A stretch of 64,000 bases of DNA from Papilionanthe hookeriana x Papilionanthe teres (lineage: Eukaryota; Streptophyta; Magnoliopsida; Asparagales; Orchidaceae), in the NCBI GenBank assembly GCA_022702705.1, contig CM040428.1:91508287-91572286 (forward strand), in the 5' to 3' direction. The translations under genes were made by a program, and so were the position numbers. This document shows positions 1-13,100 of the stretch, in pieces. Every line of letters begins with the position of its first letter. The first letter of the stretch is position 1. The notes under the pieces were generated by a model that saw only the letters and a list, made by a program, of their open reading frames with translations, was not told where the DNA came from and ran no database searches.

Positions 1-3000
1 GTCATTATGTCAAAAATTAACTATTTTGACTAAAATTGACTTTTTGGTCAAAAGTTGACATTTTGGGTCGATGGGGTGGTCATTAGGTAAAAAATTTACT
101 ATATTGACCTAAATTAACTTTTTGGTCAAAAGTTGACCTATTGTGTCAACGGGTTGCTTATTGTGTCAAGAATTGACTATTTTGACTAAAGTTCACTTTT
201 TGATCAAAAGTTGACCAATTCGGTCTTTGGGTCAAGGATTAACTATTTTGATTGAAGTTGACCTTTTTGCGAGAGATTGACTTATTGGGCCAATAATTGC
301 TCATTATGTAAAAAAAACAACTATTTTGGTCAAAAGTTGACCTATTGGGTCTGTGGATTGGTCATTGGGTCAAGGATTGACCACTATGACCAAACTAGAC
401 TTTTTGGTCAAAAGTTGACCTATTAAGTTAATGGGTTGGTCATTGGGTCAGAAATTTACCATTTTAACAAAACATGACTTTTTGGTCAAAAGTTCACTTA
501 TTTGGTTAATGAGCTGGTCATTAGGTCAAAAATTAACAATTCTGATAAAAATTAACTTATTGGTCAAAAGTTGAACAATTGGGTCAATGGGTTGGTCATT
601 GAGTCAAGATTGACCATTTTGACCAAAGGTGACTTTTTGGTCAAAAGTTGACCTATTGGGTCAAGGGTTGGTCATTGGGTCAATGATTGATTGTTTTGAC
701 AAAAGTTAACTTTTTGGTCAGAGATTGGCTTAGTGGGTCAATAATTGGTTATTGGGTCAAAAATTGACTATTTTGACCAAAGTTATCTTCTTGGTCAAAA
801 GTTGACCTATTGGATCAATGGGTTGGTCATTTTGTCAAGGACTGACCATTTTGACCAAAGTTGACTTTTTGGTCAGATATTGACTTATTGGGCTAGTAAT
901 TAGTCATTAGGTCAAAAATTGAGTATTTTGACAAAAATTAAATTTTTGGTCGAACGTTAACCCATTAGGTGAACGACGTGGTCATTGTGTCAGAAATTGA
1001 CCATTTTGACAAAAGTTGACTTTTTGGTCAAAAGTTGACCTATTTGGTTAATGAGTTCGTAATTGGGTCAAGAATTGACCATTTTGACTAAAGATGACTT
1101 TTTGGTCAAAAGTTGATCTATTGGGTCAATGGGTTGGTCATTGGGTCAAAAATTGATCATTTTGACCAAAGTTGACTTTTTGGTTAAAAGTTGACCTATT
1201 AGGTCAATGGGAAGTCATTAAGTCAAAAATTGACTATTTTGACTAAAATTTAATTTTTGTTCAAAAGTTGACCCATTACGTCAATGGGGTGGTAATTGGG
1301 TTAAAAATTTACAATTTGACCAAAATTAACTTTTTGGCCAAAAGTTAACCTATTAGGTTAATGAGTTCGTCATTGGGTTAATGATTGACCATTTTGGCTA
1401 TAGTTGACTTTTTGGTTAAAGGTTGCGCCCTATTGGGTTACATGGGTTGTTCATTGGGTCAGAAATTGACGATCTTGACCAAGGTTGACCTTTTGATCAA
1501 AAGTTGACAAATTGGGACAATGTGTGGTCATTATGTCAAAAATTGACTATTTTGATCAAAATTGACTTTTTGGTCAAAACTTGACCTATTGGATCAATGG
1601 GTTGGTCATTGGGTCAAGGTTTGACCACTTTGACCAAAGTTATCTTTTTGGTCAAAAGTTGACCGATTGGGTCAATTGGTTGGTCATTGGGTCGAGATTG
1701 ACCATTTTGACGAAAGTTGACTTTTTGATCGAGAGATTGACTTATTGGGTTAATAATTGCTCATTAGGTCGAAAATTGACTATTTTGACCATAATTAAAT
1801 TTTTGGTCGAAAAGTTGACCCATTGGGTCGATGAGGTTGGTCATTGGGTCTAAAATTGATCATTTTGACCAAAGTTGACATTTTGGTCAAAAGTTGACAT
1901 ATTGGGTCAATGAGGGGGGTCATTAAGTAAAAAATTGACTATATTGACCAAAATTAACTTTTTGGTCAAAAGCTGACCTATTGTGTCAATGGGTTGGTCA
2001 GTGTGTCAAGAATTGACAATTTTGACTAATGTTCACTTTTTGGTCAAAAGTTAACTTACTGAGTCAATGAGTTGGTCATTGGGTCAAGGATTAACCATTT
2101 TGACCAAAGTTGACCTTTTGTTCACAAATTTACTTCTTGGGTCAATAATTGGTCATTATATCTAAAATTGACTATTTTGGTCAAAAGTTAACCTATTGGG
2201 TCTCTTGGTTGGTCATTATGTCAAGGATTGACCATTTTGAGCAAATTTGACTTTTTGGTCAAATGTTGACCCATTGGGTTAATGGGCTAGTCACTGGGTC
2301 AGAAATTGAAAATTTGAATCAAACTTCACTTTTTTGTCAAAAGTTGACTGTTTGGGTTAATGGAGCGGTCATTAGGTCATTGACAATTTTGACCAAAATT
2401 AACTTTTTAGTCAAAATTTGACGTATTGGGTTTATGGGTTGGACATTGGGTCAAGGATTTACTAATTTGAACAAAGTTGACATTTTGGTCAAAAGTTGAC
2501 TTTATATGAGTTAATAAGTTTTTGATTGAGTAAAAATCGATCATTTTGACCAAAATTTAATTTTTTGTCAAAATTTGACGCATTAGTTTAATTGGGTGGT
2601 CATTATGTCAGAAATTGATCATTTTATCTAAACTTGTCTTTTTGTCAAAAGTTGATTTATTGGGTCAATGGTTTGGTCATTGGGTCAGAAATTGACAATG
2701 GGTTAGTCATTTGGTCAAAAATTACCAATTTTGACCAAACATTACTTTTTGTCAAAAGTTAACCTATTAAGTTAATGGGGTGATCATTAAGTAAAAAATT
2801 GACTGTCTTGACAAAAATTTACTTTTTAGTAAAAAGTTGACCTATTGGGTCAATGGGTTGTTCATTGGGTCGAGGATTGACCATTTTGACCAAAGTTGAC
2901 TATTTGGTCAAAAGTTGACCTATTGGGTCAATGAGTTAGTAATTGGGTCAACGATTGACCATTTTGACAAAAGTTAACTTTCTCGTCATTGGGTCAGAAA

Positions 3001-5142
3001 AAAACCTTTTTGACCAATGTTGACATTTTTGTCAAAAGTTCATCTATTTGGTCAATGGGATTGTCATTAGGTCAAAAATTGACTATTTTGACCAAAATTG
3101 ACTTTTTGGTCAAAAGTTGAGCTATTTAGTTAATGTGTTGGTCATTGGGTCAAGGATTGATCATTTTAACCAAAGTTGACTTTTTTGTCAGAGATTGACT
3201 TTTTGGATCTATAAATGGTCATTTGGTCAAAAATTGATTATTTTGACCCAAACGAAATTTTTGGTCAAAAGTATACATGTTGGGTCAATGGTGTTGTCAT
3301 TGTGTCAGAAATTAACCATTTTGACCAAAGTTGACTTTTTGGTTAAAAGTTGATTTATTGGGTCAATGGGTTGGTCATCGGGTAAAGGATTGACCATTTT
3401 GAGCAAACTTGACTTTTTGGTTTGAGTTTGACCTATTGGGACAATAATTGGTTAATTGGTCAAAATTGACTATTTTGACCAAAATTGACTTTTTGGTCAA
3501 AGGTTGACCTATTAGGTTAATGGGTTGGTCATTGGGTCAAGGATTGACCATTTCGACCAACGTTGACTTTTTCGTCCAAAGTTGACATTTCGGGTCAATG
3601 AGTTGGTCAATTTCGTGAAGGATTGACCATTTTGACTAAAGTTGACTTTTTAGCCAGAGATTGACTTATTGGGTTAATAATTGGTCCTTAGGTCAAAAAT
3701 TGATTATTTTGACTAAAATTGAATTTTTGGTCAAAAGTTAACCTGTTAGGTCAATTGGGTGGTCATTATGTAAAAAATTCACCATTTTGACCAAAGTTGG
3801 CTTTTTGGTCAAAAGTTGACCTATTTAGGTCAATGAGGTGGCCTAAAATTGACAATTTGACTAAAATTCACCATTTTGTCAAAAGTTGACCTATTAGGTT
3901 AATGGATTGGTCATTGGGTACATGATTGATCATTTTGGCCAAAGTTGACTTTTTAGTTAAAAGTTGACCTATTGGGTCAATGTGTTGGTCATTGGGTCAG
4001 AAATTGACCATTTTGACCAAAGTTGACTTTTTGGTCAAAAGCTAACTGTTGCGTCGATGGGAGTTCATTTGGTGAAATTGGTATTTTGACCAAAATTTAC
4101 TTTAGTCGAAAGTTGACTGTTAGATTCGATGGGTTGGTCTTTGGGTCAAGGATTGACAATTTTGATCAAAATTGACTTGTTGGTCAGAGATTGACCTATT
4201 GGGTCAATAGTTGGTCATTAGGTCAAAAATTGAATATTTTTAACAAAACTAAATTTTTGGTCAAAAGTTGACCTGTTGGGTTGACAGGGTTGATCATTGA
4301 GTCAAAAATTGACTTTTTTTGACCAAAGTTGACTTTTTGGTTAGCAGTTGACCTATTTGGTCAATGAGTTCGTAATTGGTTTAAGAATTGACCATTTTGA
4401 CCAAAGATGACTTTTTGGTCAAAAGATGACCAATTGGGTCGATGGGTTGGTCATTGGGCCAAAAATTGACCATTTTGACCAAAGTTGACTTTTTGGTCAA
4501 AAGTTTACCTATTGGGTCAATGGGTGGCCATTAGGTTGAAAATTGGTATATTGACTAAAATTGATTTTTTAGTCGAAAGTTGACTTATTAGGTCGATGGT
4601 TTATGCAGGTTATGGATTAATGAATTTTGACCAAAGTAGACACTTTTATATCGAGAGATAGACTTATTGAGTCTATATTTGGTATTAATTCGAGATTGAT
4701 TTATTTTGACCGAAATTACCATTTTGATCGAAAGTTGACTCATTAGATCGATGGGTTGGTCATTAGATCGATGATTGTTCATTTTGACTAAAGTTTACTT
4801 TTTGGTCAAATTTGACTATTAGATTCGATGGGTTGGTCATTGGGTCGAAGATTAACATTTTAACAAAAGTTGACTTTTTGGTTAAGGATTGACTTACTTA
4901 GGTCGATAATTGGTCATTAGTTCATAATTTAGTTATTTTGACAAAATTGACTTTTTGGTCAAAGTTGACCTATTGGGTCGATGGGTTTGTCATTGGGTCG
5001 AAATAACCATTTTGACAAAAGTTGACTTTCGGAGTTAAAAGTTTACCGATTGGATTACATTGGGTGGTCATTAGGTCGAAATTAACTATTTTGACCAAAA
5101 TTGACTTCTTGGTCAAAAGTCGACCTACTGGTATAATTGTTG
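1..5142. repeat. 78-bp satellite, higher-order repeat copy 1
   Basis: Tandem ~78-bp monomers with no gene. A typical monomer reads as TTGACCATTTTGACCAAAG, then TTGACTTTTTGGTCAAAAG, then TTGACCTATTGGGTCAATGG, then GTTGGTCATTGGGTCAAGGA. Three flavours recur in order: one with AGAGATTGACTTATTGGG and AATAATTGG, one with AAAATTGACTATTTTGACC, and one with GAAATTGACCATTTTGACC. They give a ~234-bp trimer. The copy is opened by GTCATTATGTCAAAAATTAA, and the same landmark returns at 5143. Sequence is mostly clean up to ~4,550; after that A-to-G changes and small indels appear. The only longer open frames (for example 1581-1853) are translations of the repeat. Confidence 0.97.
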
Positions 5143-8100
5143 GTCATTATGTCAAAAATTAACTATTTTGACTAAAATTGACTTTTTGGTCAAAAGTTGA
5201 CATTTTGGGTCGATGGGGTGGTCATTAGGTAAAAAATTTACTATATTGACCAAAATTAACTTTTTGGTCAAAAGTTGACCTATTGTGTCAACGGGTTGCT
5301 CATTGTGTCAAGGATTGACTATTTTGACTAAAGTTCACTTTTTGATCAAAAGCTGATCTATTGAGTCTTTGGGTCAAGGATTAACCATTTTGATAGAAGT
5401 TGACCTTTTTGCTAGAGATTGACTTATTGGACCGATAATTGCTCGTTATGTAAAAAAATAACTATTTTGGTCGAAAGTTGACCTATTAGGTGCAATGGGT
5501 TGGTCATTGGGTCAAGGATTGACCTTACTATGACAAAGCACATTTTGGTCGAAAGTTGACTATTAAGTTAATGGGTTAGTCATTGGGTCAGAAATTGACC
5601 ATTTTAACAAAACATGACTTTAAATTGAAAGTTCACTTATTTGGTTAATGAAGTAGTTATTAGGTCGAAAATTAACAATTCGATAAAAATTAACTTATTT
5701 GTCGAAAGTTGAACTATTGGGTCGATGGGTTGGTCATTGGGTCAAGATTGACCATTTTGACGAGGTGACTTTATGGTCGAAAGTTGACTTGATGGGTCGA
5801 GGTTGGTCATTCGGATTGATGATTGATTGTTTTGACAAAAGTTAACTTTTTGGTCAGAGATTGGCTTAGTGGGTCAAAAATTCACTATTTTGACCAAAGT
5901 TATCTTTTTGGTCAAAAGTTGACCTACTGGGTTAATGGGTTGGTCATTCATCGAGGGTGACCAATTTGAAAAAGTTGACTTTTGGGTCGAGTGATTGACT
6001 TATTGGGCCGAGTAATTAGACATTAGGTTAAGAATTGAGTATTTTGACAAAATTGAATTTTTGAATTCGAACGTTAACCCATTGGAGTGAGCGGCGCGGT
6101 CATTGTGTTAGAAATTGACCATTTTGACCAAAGTTGACTTTTTGGCAAAAAGTTGACATATTTGGTTAATAAGTTCGTAATTTAGTCAAGATTTGACCAT
6201 TTTGACCAAAGATGACTTTTTGGTCAAAAGTTGACCTATTGGGTCAATGTGTTGGTCATGGGGTCGAAAATTGATCATTTTGACCAAAGTTGACTTTTGG
6301 TTAAATGTTTACTTATTGGATCGATGGGAAGTCATTAAGTAAAAGATTGACTACTTTGACCAAAATTTAATTTTTGGTCAAAAGTTGACCCATTAAGTCA
6401 ACAGGGTGGTAATTGGGTCAAAAATTGACAATTTGACCAAAATTAACTTTTTGGTCAAAAGTTAACCTATTAGGTTAATGAGTTAGTCATTGGGTCAATG
6501 ATTGACCATTTTGGCTATAGTTGACTTTTTGGTTGAAGGTTGCCCTATTGGATCTATGGGTTGTTCATTGGGTCAGAAATTGACGATCTTGACTAAGTTT
6601 GACTTTTTGATCAAAAGTTAACAAATTGGGACAATGTGTGGTCATTATGTCAAAAATTGACTATTTTGACCAAAATTGACTTTTTGGTCAAAAGTTGACC
6701 TATTGGATCAATGGGATGGTCATTGGGTCAAGGTTTGACCATTTTGACCAATGTTATCTTTTTGGTCAAAAGTTGACTGATTGGGTCAATGGGTTGGTCA
6801 TTGGGTCAAGGATTGACCATTTTGACCAAAGTTGACTTTTTGATCAGAGATTGACTTATTGGGTTAATAATTGCTCATTAGGTCAAAAATTGACTATTTT
6901 GACCAAAATTAATTTGGTGAAAAGTTGACTACATTAGATTGATAGGGTGGTCATTGGGTCTAAAATTGATCATCTTGACCAAAGTTGACATTTTGGTTAA
7001 AAGTTGACATATTGGGTCAATGAGGGGGGTCATTAAGTAAAAAATTGACTATATTGACCAAAATTAACTTTTTGGTCACAAGCTGACCTATTGTGTCAAT
7101 GGGTTGGTCATTGTGTCAAGGATTGACAATTTTGACTAAAGTTCACTTTTTGGTCAAAAGTTAACTTATTGAGTCAATGAGTTGGTCATTGGGTCGAGAT
7201 TGACCATTTTGACCAAAGTTGACCTTTTGTTCACAAATTTACTTCTTGGGTCGATAATTGGTCATTATATCTAAAATTAGTTTATTTTGGTGAAAGTTAA
7301 CCTATTGGGTCTCTTGGTTGGTCATTATGTCAAGGATTGACCATTTTGACCAAATTTGACTTTTTGGTCAAATTTTCACCCATTGGGTTAATGGGCTAGT
7401 CACTGGGTCAGAAATTGACCATTTGAATCAAACTTCACTTTTTTTTTCAGAAGTTGACTGTTTGGGTAAATGGAGCGGTCATTAGGTTATTGACAATTTT
7501 GACCAAAATTAACTTTTTAGTCAAAATTTGACGTTTGGGTCTATGGGTTGGACATTGGGTCAAGGATTTACCAATTTGAACAAAGTTGACATTTTGGCCA
7601 CAAGTTGACCTATAGGGTTAATGGGTTTTTCATTGAGTAAAAATTTGATCATTTTGACCAAAATTTAATTTTTGGTCAAAATTTGACGCATTAGTTCAAT
7701 TGGGTGGTCATTATGTCAGAAATTGATCATCTTGACTAAACTTGCCTTTTTGTCAAAAGTTGATTTTTTGGGTCAATGGGTTGGTCATTGGGTCAGAAAT
7801 TGACAATGGGTTGGTCATTTGGTCAAAAATTAACAATTTTGACCAAACATGACTTTTTGTCAAAAGTTAACCTATTAAGTTAATGGGGTGGTCATTAAGT
7901 AAAAAATAGACTCTTTTGACCAAAATTGACTTTTTAGTCAAAAGTTGATCTATTGTGTCAATGGGTTGTTCATTGGGTCAAGGATTGACCATTTTGACCA
8001 AAGTTGACTATTTGGTCAAAAGTTGACCTATTGGGTCAATGAGTTAGTAATTGGGTCAACGATTGAACATTTTGACCAAAGTTGACTTTCTCGTCATTGG

Positions 8101-10183
8101 GTCAGAAAATAACCATTTTGACCGATGTTGACTTTTTGTCAAAAGTTCATCTATTTGGTCAATGGAATTGTCATTAGGTCAAAAATTGACTATTTTGACC
8201 AAAATTGACTTTTTGGTCAAAAGTTGAGCTATTTAGTCAATGTGTTGGTCATTGGGTCAAGGATTCATTATTTTAACCAAAGTTGACTTTTTTGTCAGAG
8301 ATTGACTTTTTGGATCAATAAATGGTCATTTGGTCAAAAAATTGATTATTTTGGCCAAAACTAAATTTTTGGTCAAAAGTTTACCTGTTGGGTCAATGGT
8401 GCTGTCATTGTGTCAGAAATTAACCATTTTGACCAAAGTTGACTTTTTGGTTAAAAGTTGATTTATTGGGTCAATGGGTTGGTCATCGGGTAAAGGATTG
8501 ATCATTTTGAGCAAACTTAACTTTTTGGTTTGAGTTTGACCTATTGGGACAATAATTGGTTAATTGGTCAAAATTGACTATTTTGACCAAAATTGACTTT
8601 TTGGTCAAAGGTTGACCTATTAGGTTAATGGGTTGGTCATTGGGTCAAGGATTGACCATTTCGACCAACGTTGACTTTTTCGTCCAAATTTGACATTTTG
8701 GGTCAATGAGTTGGTTAATTTCGTGAATGACCATTTTGACTAAAGTTGACTTTTTAGCCAGAGATTGGCTTATTGGGTCAATAATTAGTCCTTAGGTCAA
8801 AAATTGATTATTTTGACTAAAATTGAATTTTTGGTCAAAAATTGACCTGTTAGGTCAATGGGGTGGTCATTATGTGAGAAATTAACCATTTTGACCAAAG
8901 TTGGCTTTTTGGTCAAAAGTTGACCTATTAGGTTAATGGATTGGTCAATGGGTCATTGATTAATCATTTTGGCCAAAGTTGACTTTTTAGTTAAAAGTTG
9001 ACCTATTGGGTTAATGTGTTGGTCATTGGGTCAGAAATTGACCATTTTGACCAAAGTAGACTTTTTGGTCAAAAGCTAACCTATTGCGTCAATGGGAGTT
9101 CATTTGGTCAAAATTGACTATTTTGACCAAAATTTACTTTTAGTCAAAAGTTGACCTATTGGGCCAATGGGTTGGTCTTTGTGTCCAGGATTGATAATTT
9201 TGATCAAAATTGACCTGTTGGTCAGAGATTGACCTATTGGGTCAATAATTGGTCATTAGGTCAAAAATTGAATTTTTTTAACAAAACTAAATTTTTGGTC
9301 AAAAGTTGACCCATTGGGTTGATGGGGTTGATATTTGAGTCAAAAATTGACTATTTTGACCAAACTTGACTTTTTGGTCAGCAGTTGACCTATTTGGTCA
9401 ATGAGTTGGTAATTGGTTCAAGAATTGACTATTTTGACCAAAGATGACTTTTGGTCAAAAGTTGACCAATTGGGTCGATGGGTTGGTCATTGGGCCAAAA
9501 ATTGACCATTTTGACCAAAGTTGACTTTTTTTTATCAAAAGTTTACCCATTGGGTCAATGGGTGGTCATTAGGTCAAAAATTGACTATATTGACTAAAAT
9601 TGATTTTTAGTTAAAGTTGACTATTAGGTCGATGGGTTTTGTCAGGTTATGGATTGACCATTTTGACCAGAAGTAGACCTTTTCGATCGAGAGATGAGAC
9701 TTATTGGGTCTATATTTGGTATTAATTCGGATTGGCTATTTTGACCAAAATTACGCATTTTGATCGAAAGTTAACTCTATTAGGTCAATGGGTTGGTCAT
9801 TGGATCGATGATTGTTCATTTTGACTAAAGTTTACTTTTTGGTCGAAATTTGACTGTTGGGTCGATGGGTTGGTCATTGGGTCGAGGATTAACATTTTAA
9901 CAAAAGTTGACTTTTTGGTTAAGGATTGACTTCTTGGAGTCGAATAATTTGGTCATTAGTTCATAATTTGACTATTTTGACCAAAATTGACTTTTGGTCG
10001 AAAGTTGACCTATTAGATTGATGGGTTTGTCATTGGGTCAGAAATAACCATTTTGACAAAAGTTGACTTTTAGATTAAAAGTTTACCAATTGGGTCTATT
10101 GGGTGGTCATTAGGTCAAAAATTAACTATTTTGACCAAAATTGACTTCTTGGTCAAAAGTCGACCTATTGGTATAATGTGTTG
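5143..10183. repeat. satellite higher-order repeat copy 2
   Basis: Collinear with copy 1 landmark by landmark. Examples are the TTTGCTAGAGATTGACTTATT segment near 5,408 (TTTGCGAGAG in copy 1), the GAGGGGGGTCATTAAGTAAA segment near 7,022 and the TTTGTTCACAAATTTACTTC segment near 7,227. Differences cluster in patches (about 5,400-6,110, 7,190-7,290 and 9,600-10,020) where TCAA is written TCGA. Between these patches, 7,600-9,590 is almost identical to copy 1. No coding content. Confidence 0.96.
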
Positions 10184-13100
10184 GTCATTATGTCAAAAAT
10201 TAACTATTTTGACTAAAATTGACTTTTTGGTCAAAAGTTGACATTTTGGGTCGATGGGGTGGTCATTAGGTAAAAAATTTACTATATTGACCAAAATTAA
10301 CTTTTTGGTCAAATGTTGACCTATTATGTCAACGGGTTGCTCATTGTGTCAAGGATTGACTATTTTGACTAAAGTTCACTTTTTGATCAAAAGTTGACCT
10401 ATTGGGTCTTTGGGTCAAGGATTAACCATTTTGATCGAAGTTGACCTTTTTGCGAGAGATTGACTTATTGGGCCAATAATTGCTCATTATGTAAAAAAAT
10501 AACTATTTTGGTCAAAAGTTGACCTATTGGGTCTGTGGGTTGGTCATTGGGTCAAGGATTGACCACTATGACTAAACTAGACTTTTTGGTCAAAAGTTGA
10601 CCTATTAAGTTAATGGGTTGGTCATTGGGTCAGAAATTGACCATTTTAACAAAACATGACTTTTTGGTCAAAAGTTCACTTATTTGGTTAATTAGAGCTG
10701 AGTCATTAGGTCAAAAATTAACAATTCTGATAAAAATTAACTTATTGGAAAAAGTTGAACTATTGGATTAGATGGGTTGGTCATTAGGTCGAGATTGATC
10801 ATTTTGACGAGAAGGTGACTTTTTGGTCGAAAGTTGACTGTTGGGTCGAAGGGTTAGTCATTGAGGTCGATGATTGATTGTTTTGACAAAAGTTAACTTT
10901 TTGGTCGAGAGATTGGCTTAGTGGGTCGATAATTGGTTATTAGGTTAAAAATTGATTATTTTGACCAAAGTTATCTTTTTGGTCGAAAGTTGACTTATTG
11001 GGTTGATGGGTTGGTCGATACATTGAGGACTGACCATTTTGACAAAAGTTGACTTTTTGGTCAGAGATTGACTTATTGGGCCAGTAATTAGTCATTAGGT
11101 TAAAAATTGAGTATTTTGACAAAAATTGAATTTTTGGTGAGCGTTAACCCATTAGATTGAGCGGCGTGTGTCATTGTGTCGAAATTGACCATTTTGACCA
11201 AAGTTGACTTTTTGGTCAAAAGTTGATCTATTTGGTTAATGATTTACGTAATTGGGTCGAAGAATTGACCATTTTGACTAAAGATGACTTTTTGGTCGAA
11301 AGTTGATCTGATGAGATTCGATGGGTTGGTCATTGGGTCGAAAATTGATCATTTTGATCAAAGTTGACTTTTTGGTTAAAAGTTGACCTAGTTAGGTCGA
11401 TGGGAAGTCATTAAGTCGAAAATTGGCTATTTTGACCAAAATTTAATTTTTGGTCAAAGTTGACCCATTACGTCAACGGGGTGGTAATTTAGTTAAAAAT
11501 TTGACAATTTGACCAAAATTAACTTTTCGGTCGAAGTTAACCATTAGGTTAATGAGTTGGTCATTAGATCGATGATTAATCATTTTGGCTAAAGTTGACT
11601 TTTTGGTTAAAGGTTACTCTATTAGATTACATGGGTTGTTCATTGGGTCGAGGAATTGACGATCTTGACCAAGGTTGACTTTTTGATCAAAAGTTGACAA
11701 ATTGGACGATGTGTGGTCATTATGTCGAAATTGATATATTTTGACCAAAATTGACTTTGAGTCGAAAATTGACCTGTTGGATCAATGGGTTGGTCATTAG
11801 GTCGAGTTTGACCATTTTGACAAAGTTGTCTTTTTGTTGAAGTTGACCGATTAGGTCGATTGGTTAGTCATTGGGTCGAGAGTTGACCATTTTGACAAAG
11901 TTGACTTTTTGATCAGAGATTGACTTATTGGGTTAATAATTACTCTTTAGGTAAAAAATTGACTATTTGACCAAAATCAAATTTTTGGTCAAAAGTTGAC
12001 TCATTAGATCGATGGGGTGGTCATTAGGTCTAAAATTAATCATTTTAACTCAAAGTTGACATTTTGGTCGAAAGTTGACATATTAGATTGATGAGGGGGT
12101 CATTAAGTAAAAAATTGACTATATTGACCAAAATTAACTTTTTGTCAATGGTGACCTATTAGTGTCGATGGGTTGGTAATTGTGTCAAGGATTGACAATT
12201 TTGACTAAAGTTCACTTTTGGTCGAAAGTTAACTTATTAAGTCGATGAGTTGGTCATTGGGATCGAGGATTGACTATTTTGACCAAGTTGACCTTTTGTT
12301 CACAAATTTACTTCTTGGGTCAATTTTTGAATTATTATTTGGTGAAAGTTCTATTAGATTGAAGTTAACTATTGGGTCAAATGTTAACTTTATTGGTCAT
12401 TATATCTAAAATTATTATTTTGGTCGAAAGTTAACTCTATTGGGTCTCTTGGTTGGTCATTATGTCGGGGATTGACCATTTTGACCGAATTTGACTTTTG
12501 GTGAAATGTTGACCCATTGGGTTAATGGATACAGTCCATTGGATTAGAAATTGATCATTTGAATCAAACTTCACTTTTTGTCGAAAGTTGGTTGTTTGGG
12601 TTAATGGAGCGGTCATTAGGTCATTGACAATTTTGACCGAAATTAACTTTTAAGTCGAAATTTGGCGTATTGGGTCTATGGGTTGGACATTGGGTCAATG
12701 ATTTACCAATTTGAACAAAGTTGACATTTTGGTCAAAAGTTAACCTATTGGGTTAATTGGGTTTTCATGGAGTAAAAATTTGATCATTTTGACCAAAATT
12801 TAATTTTTGGTCAAAATTTGACTCATTAGTTCAATTGGGTGGTCATTATGTCAGAAATTGATCATCTTGACTAAACTTGCCTTTTTGTTAAAAGTTGATT
12901 TTTTGGGTCAATGGGTTGGCCATTGGGTCAGAAATTGATAATGGGTTGGTCATTTAGTCAAAAATTGACAATTTTAACCAAACATGACTTTGTCAAAGTT
13001 AACCTGATTTAGTTAATGGGGTGGTCATTAAGTAAAAAATAGTCTGTTTTGACCAAAATTGACTTTTTAGTCAAAAGTTGATCTATTGGGTAAATGGGTT

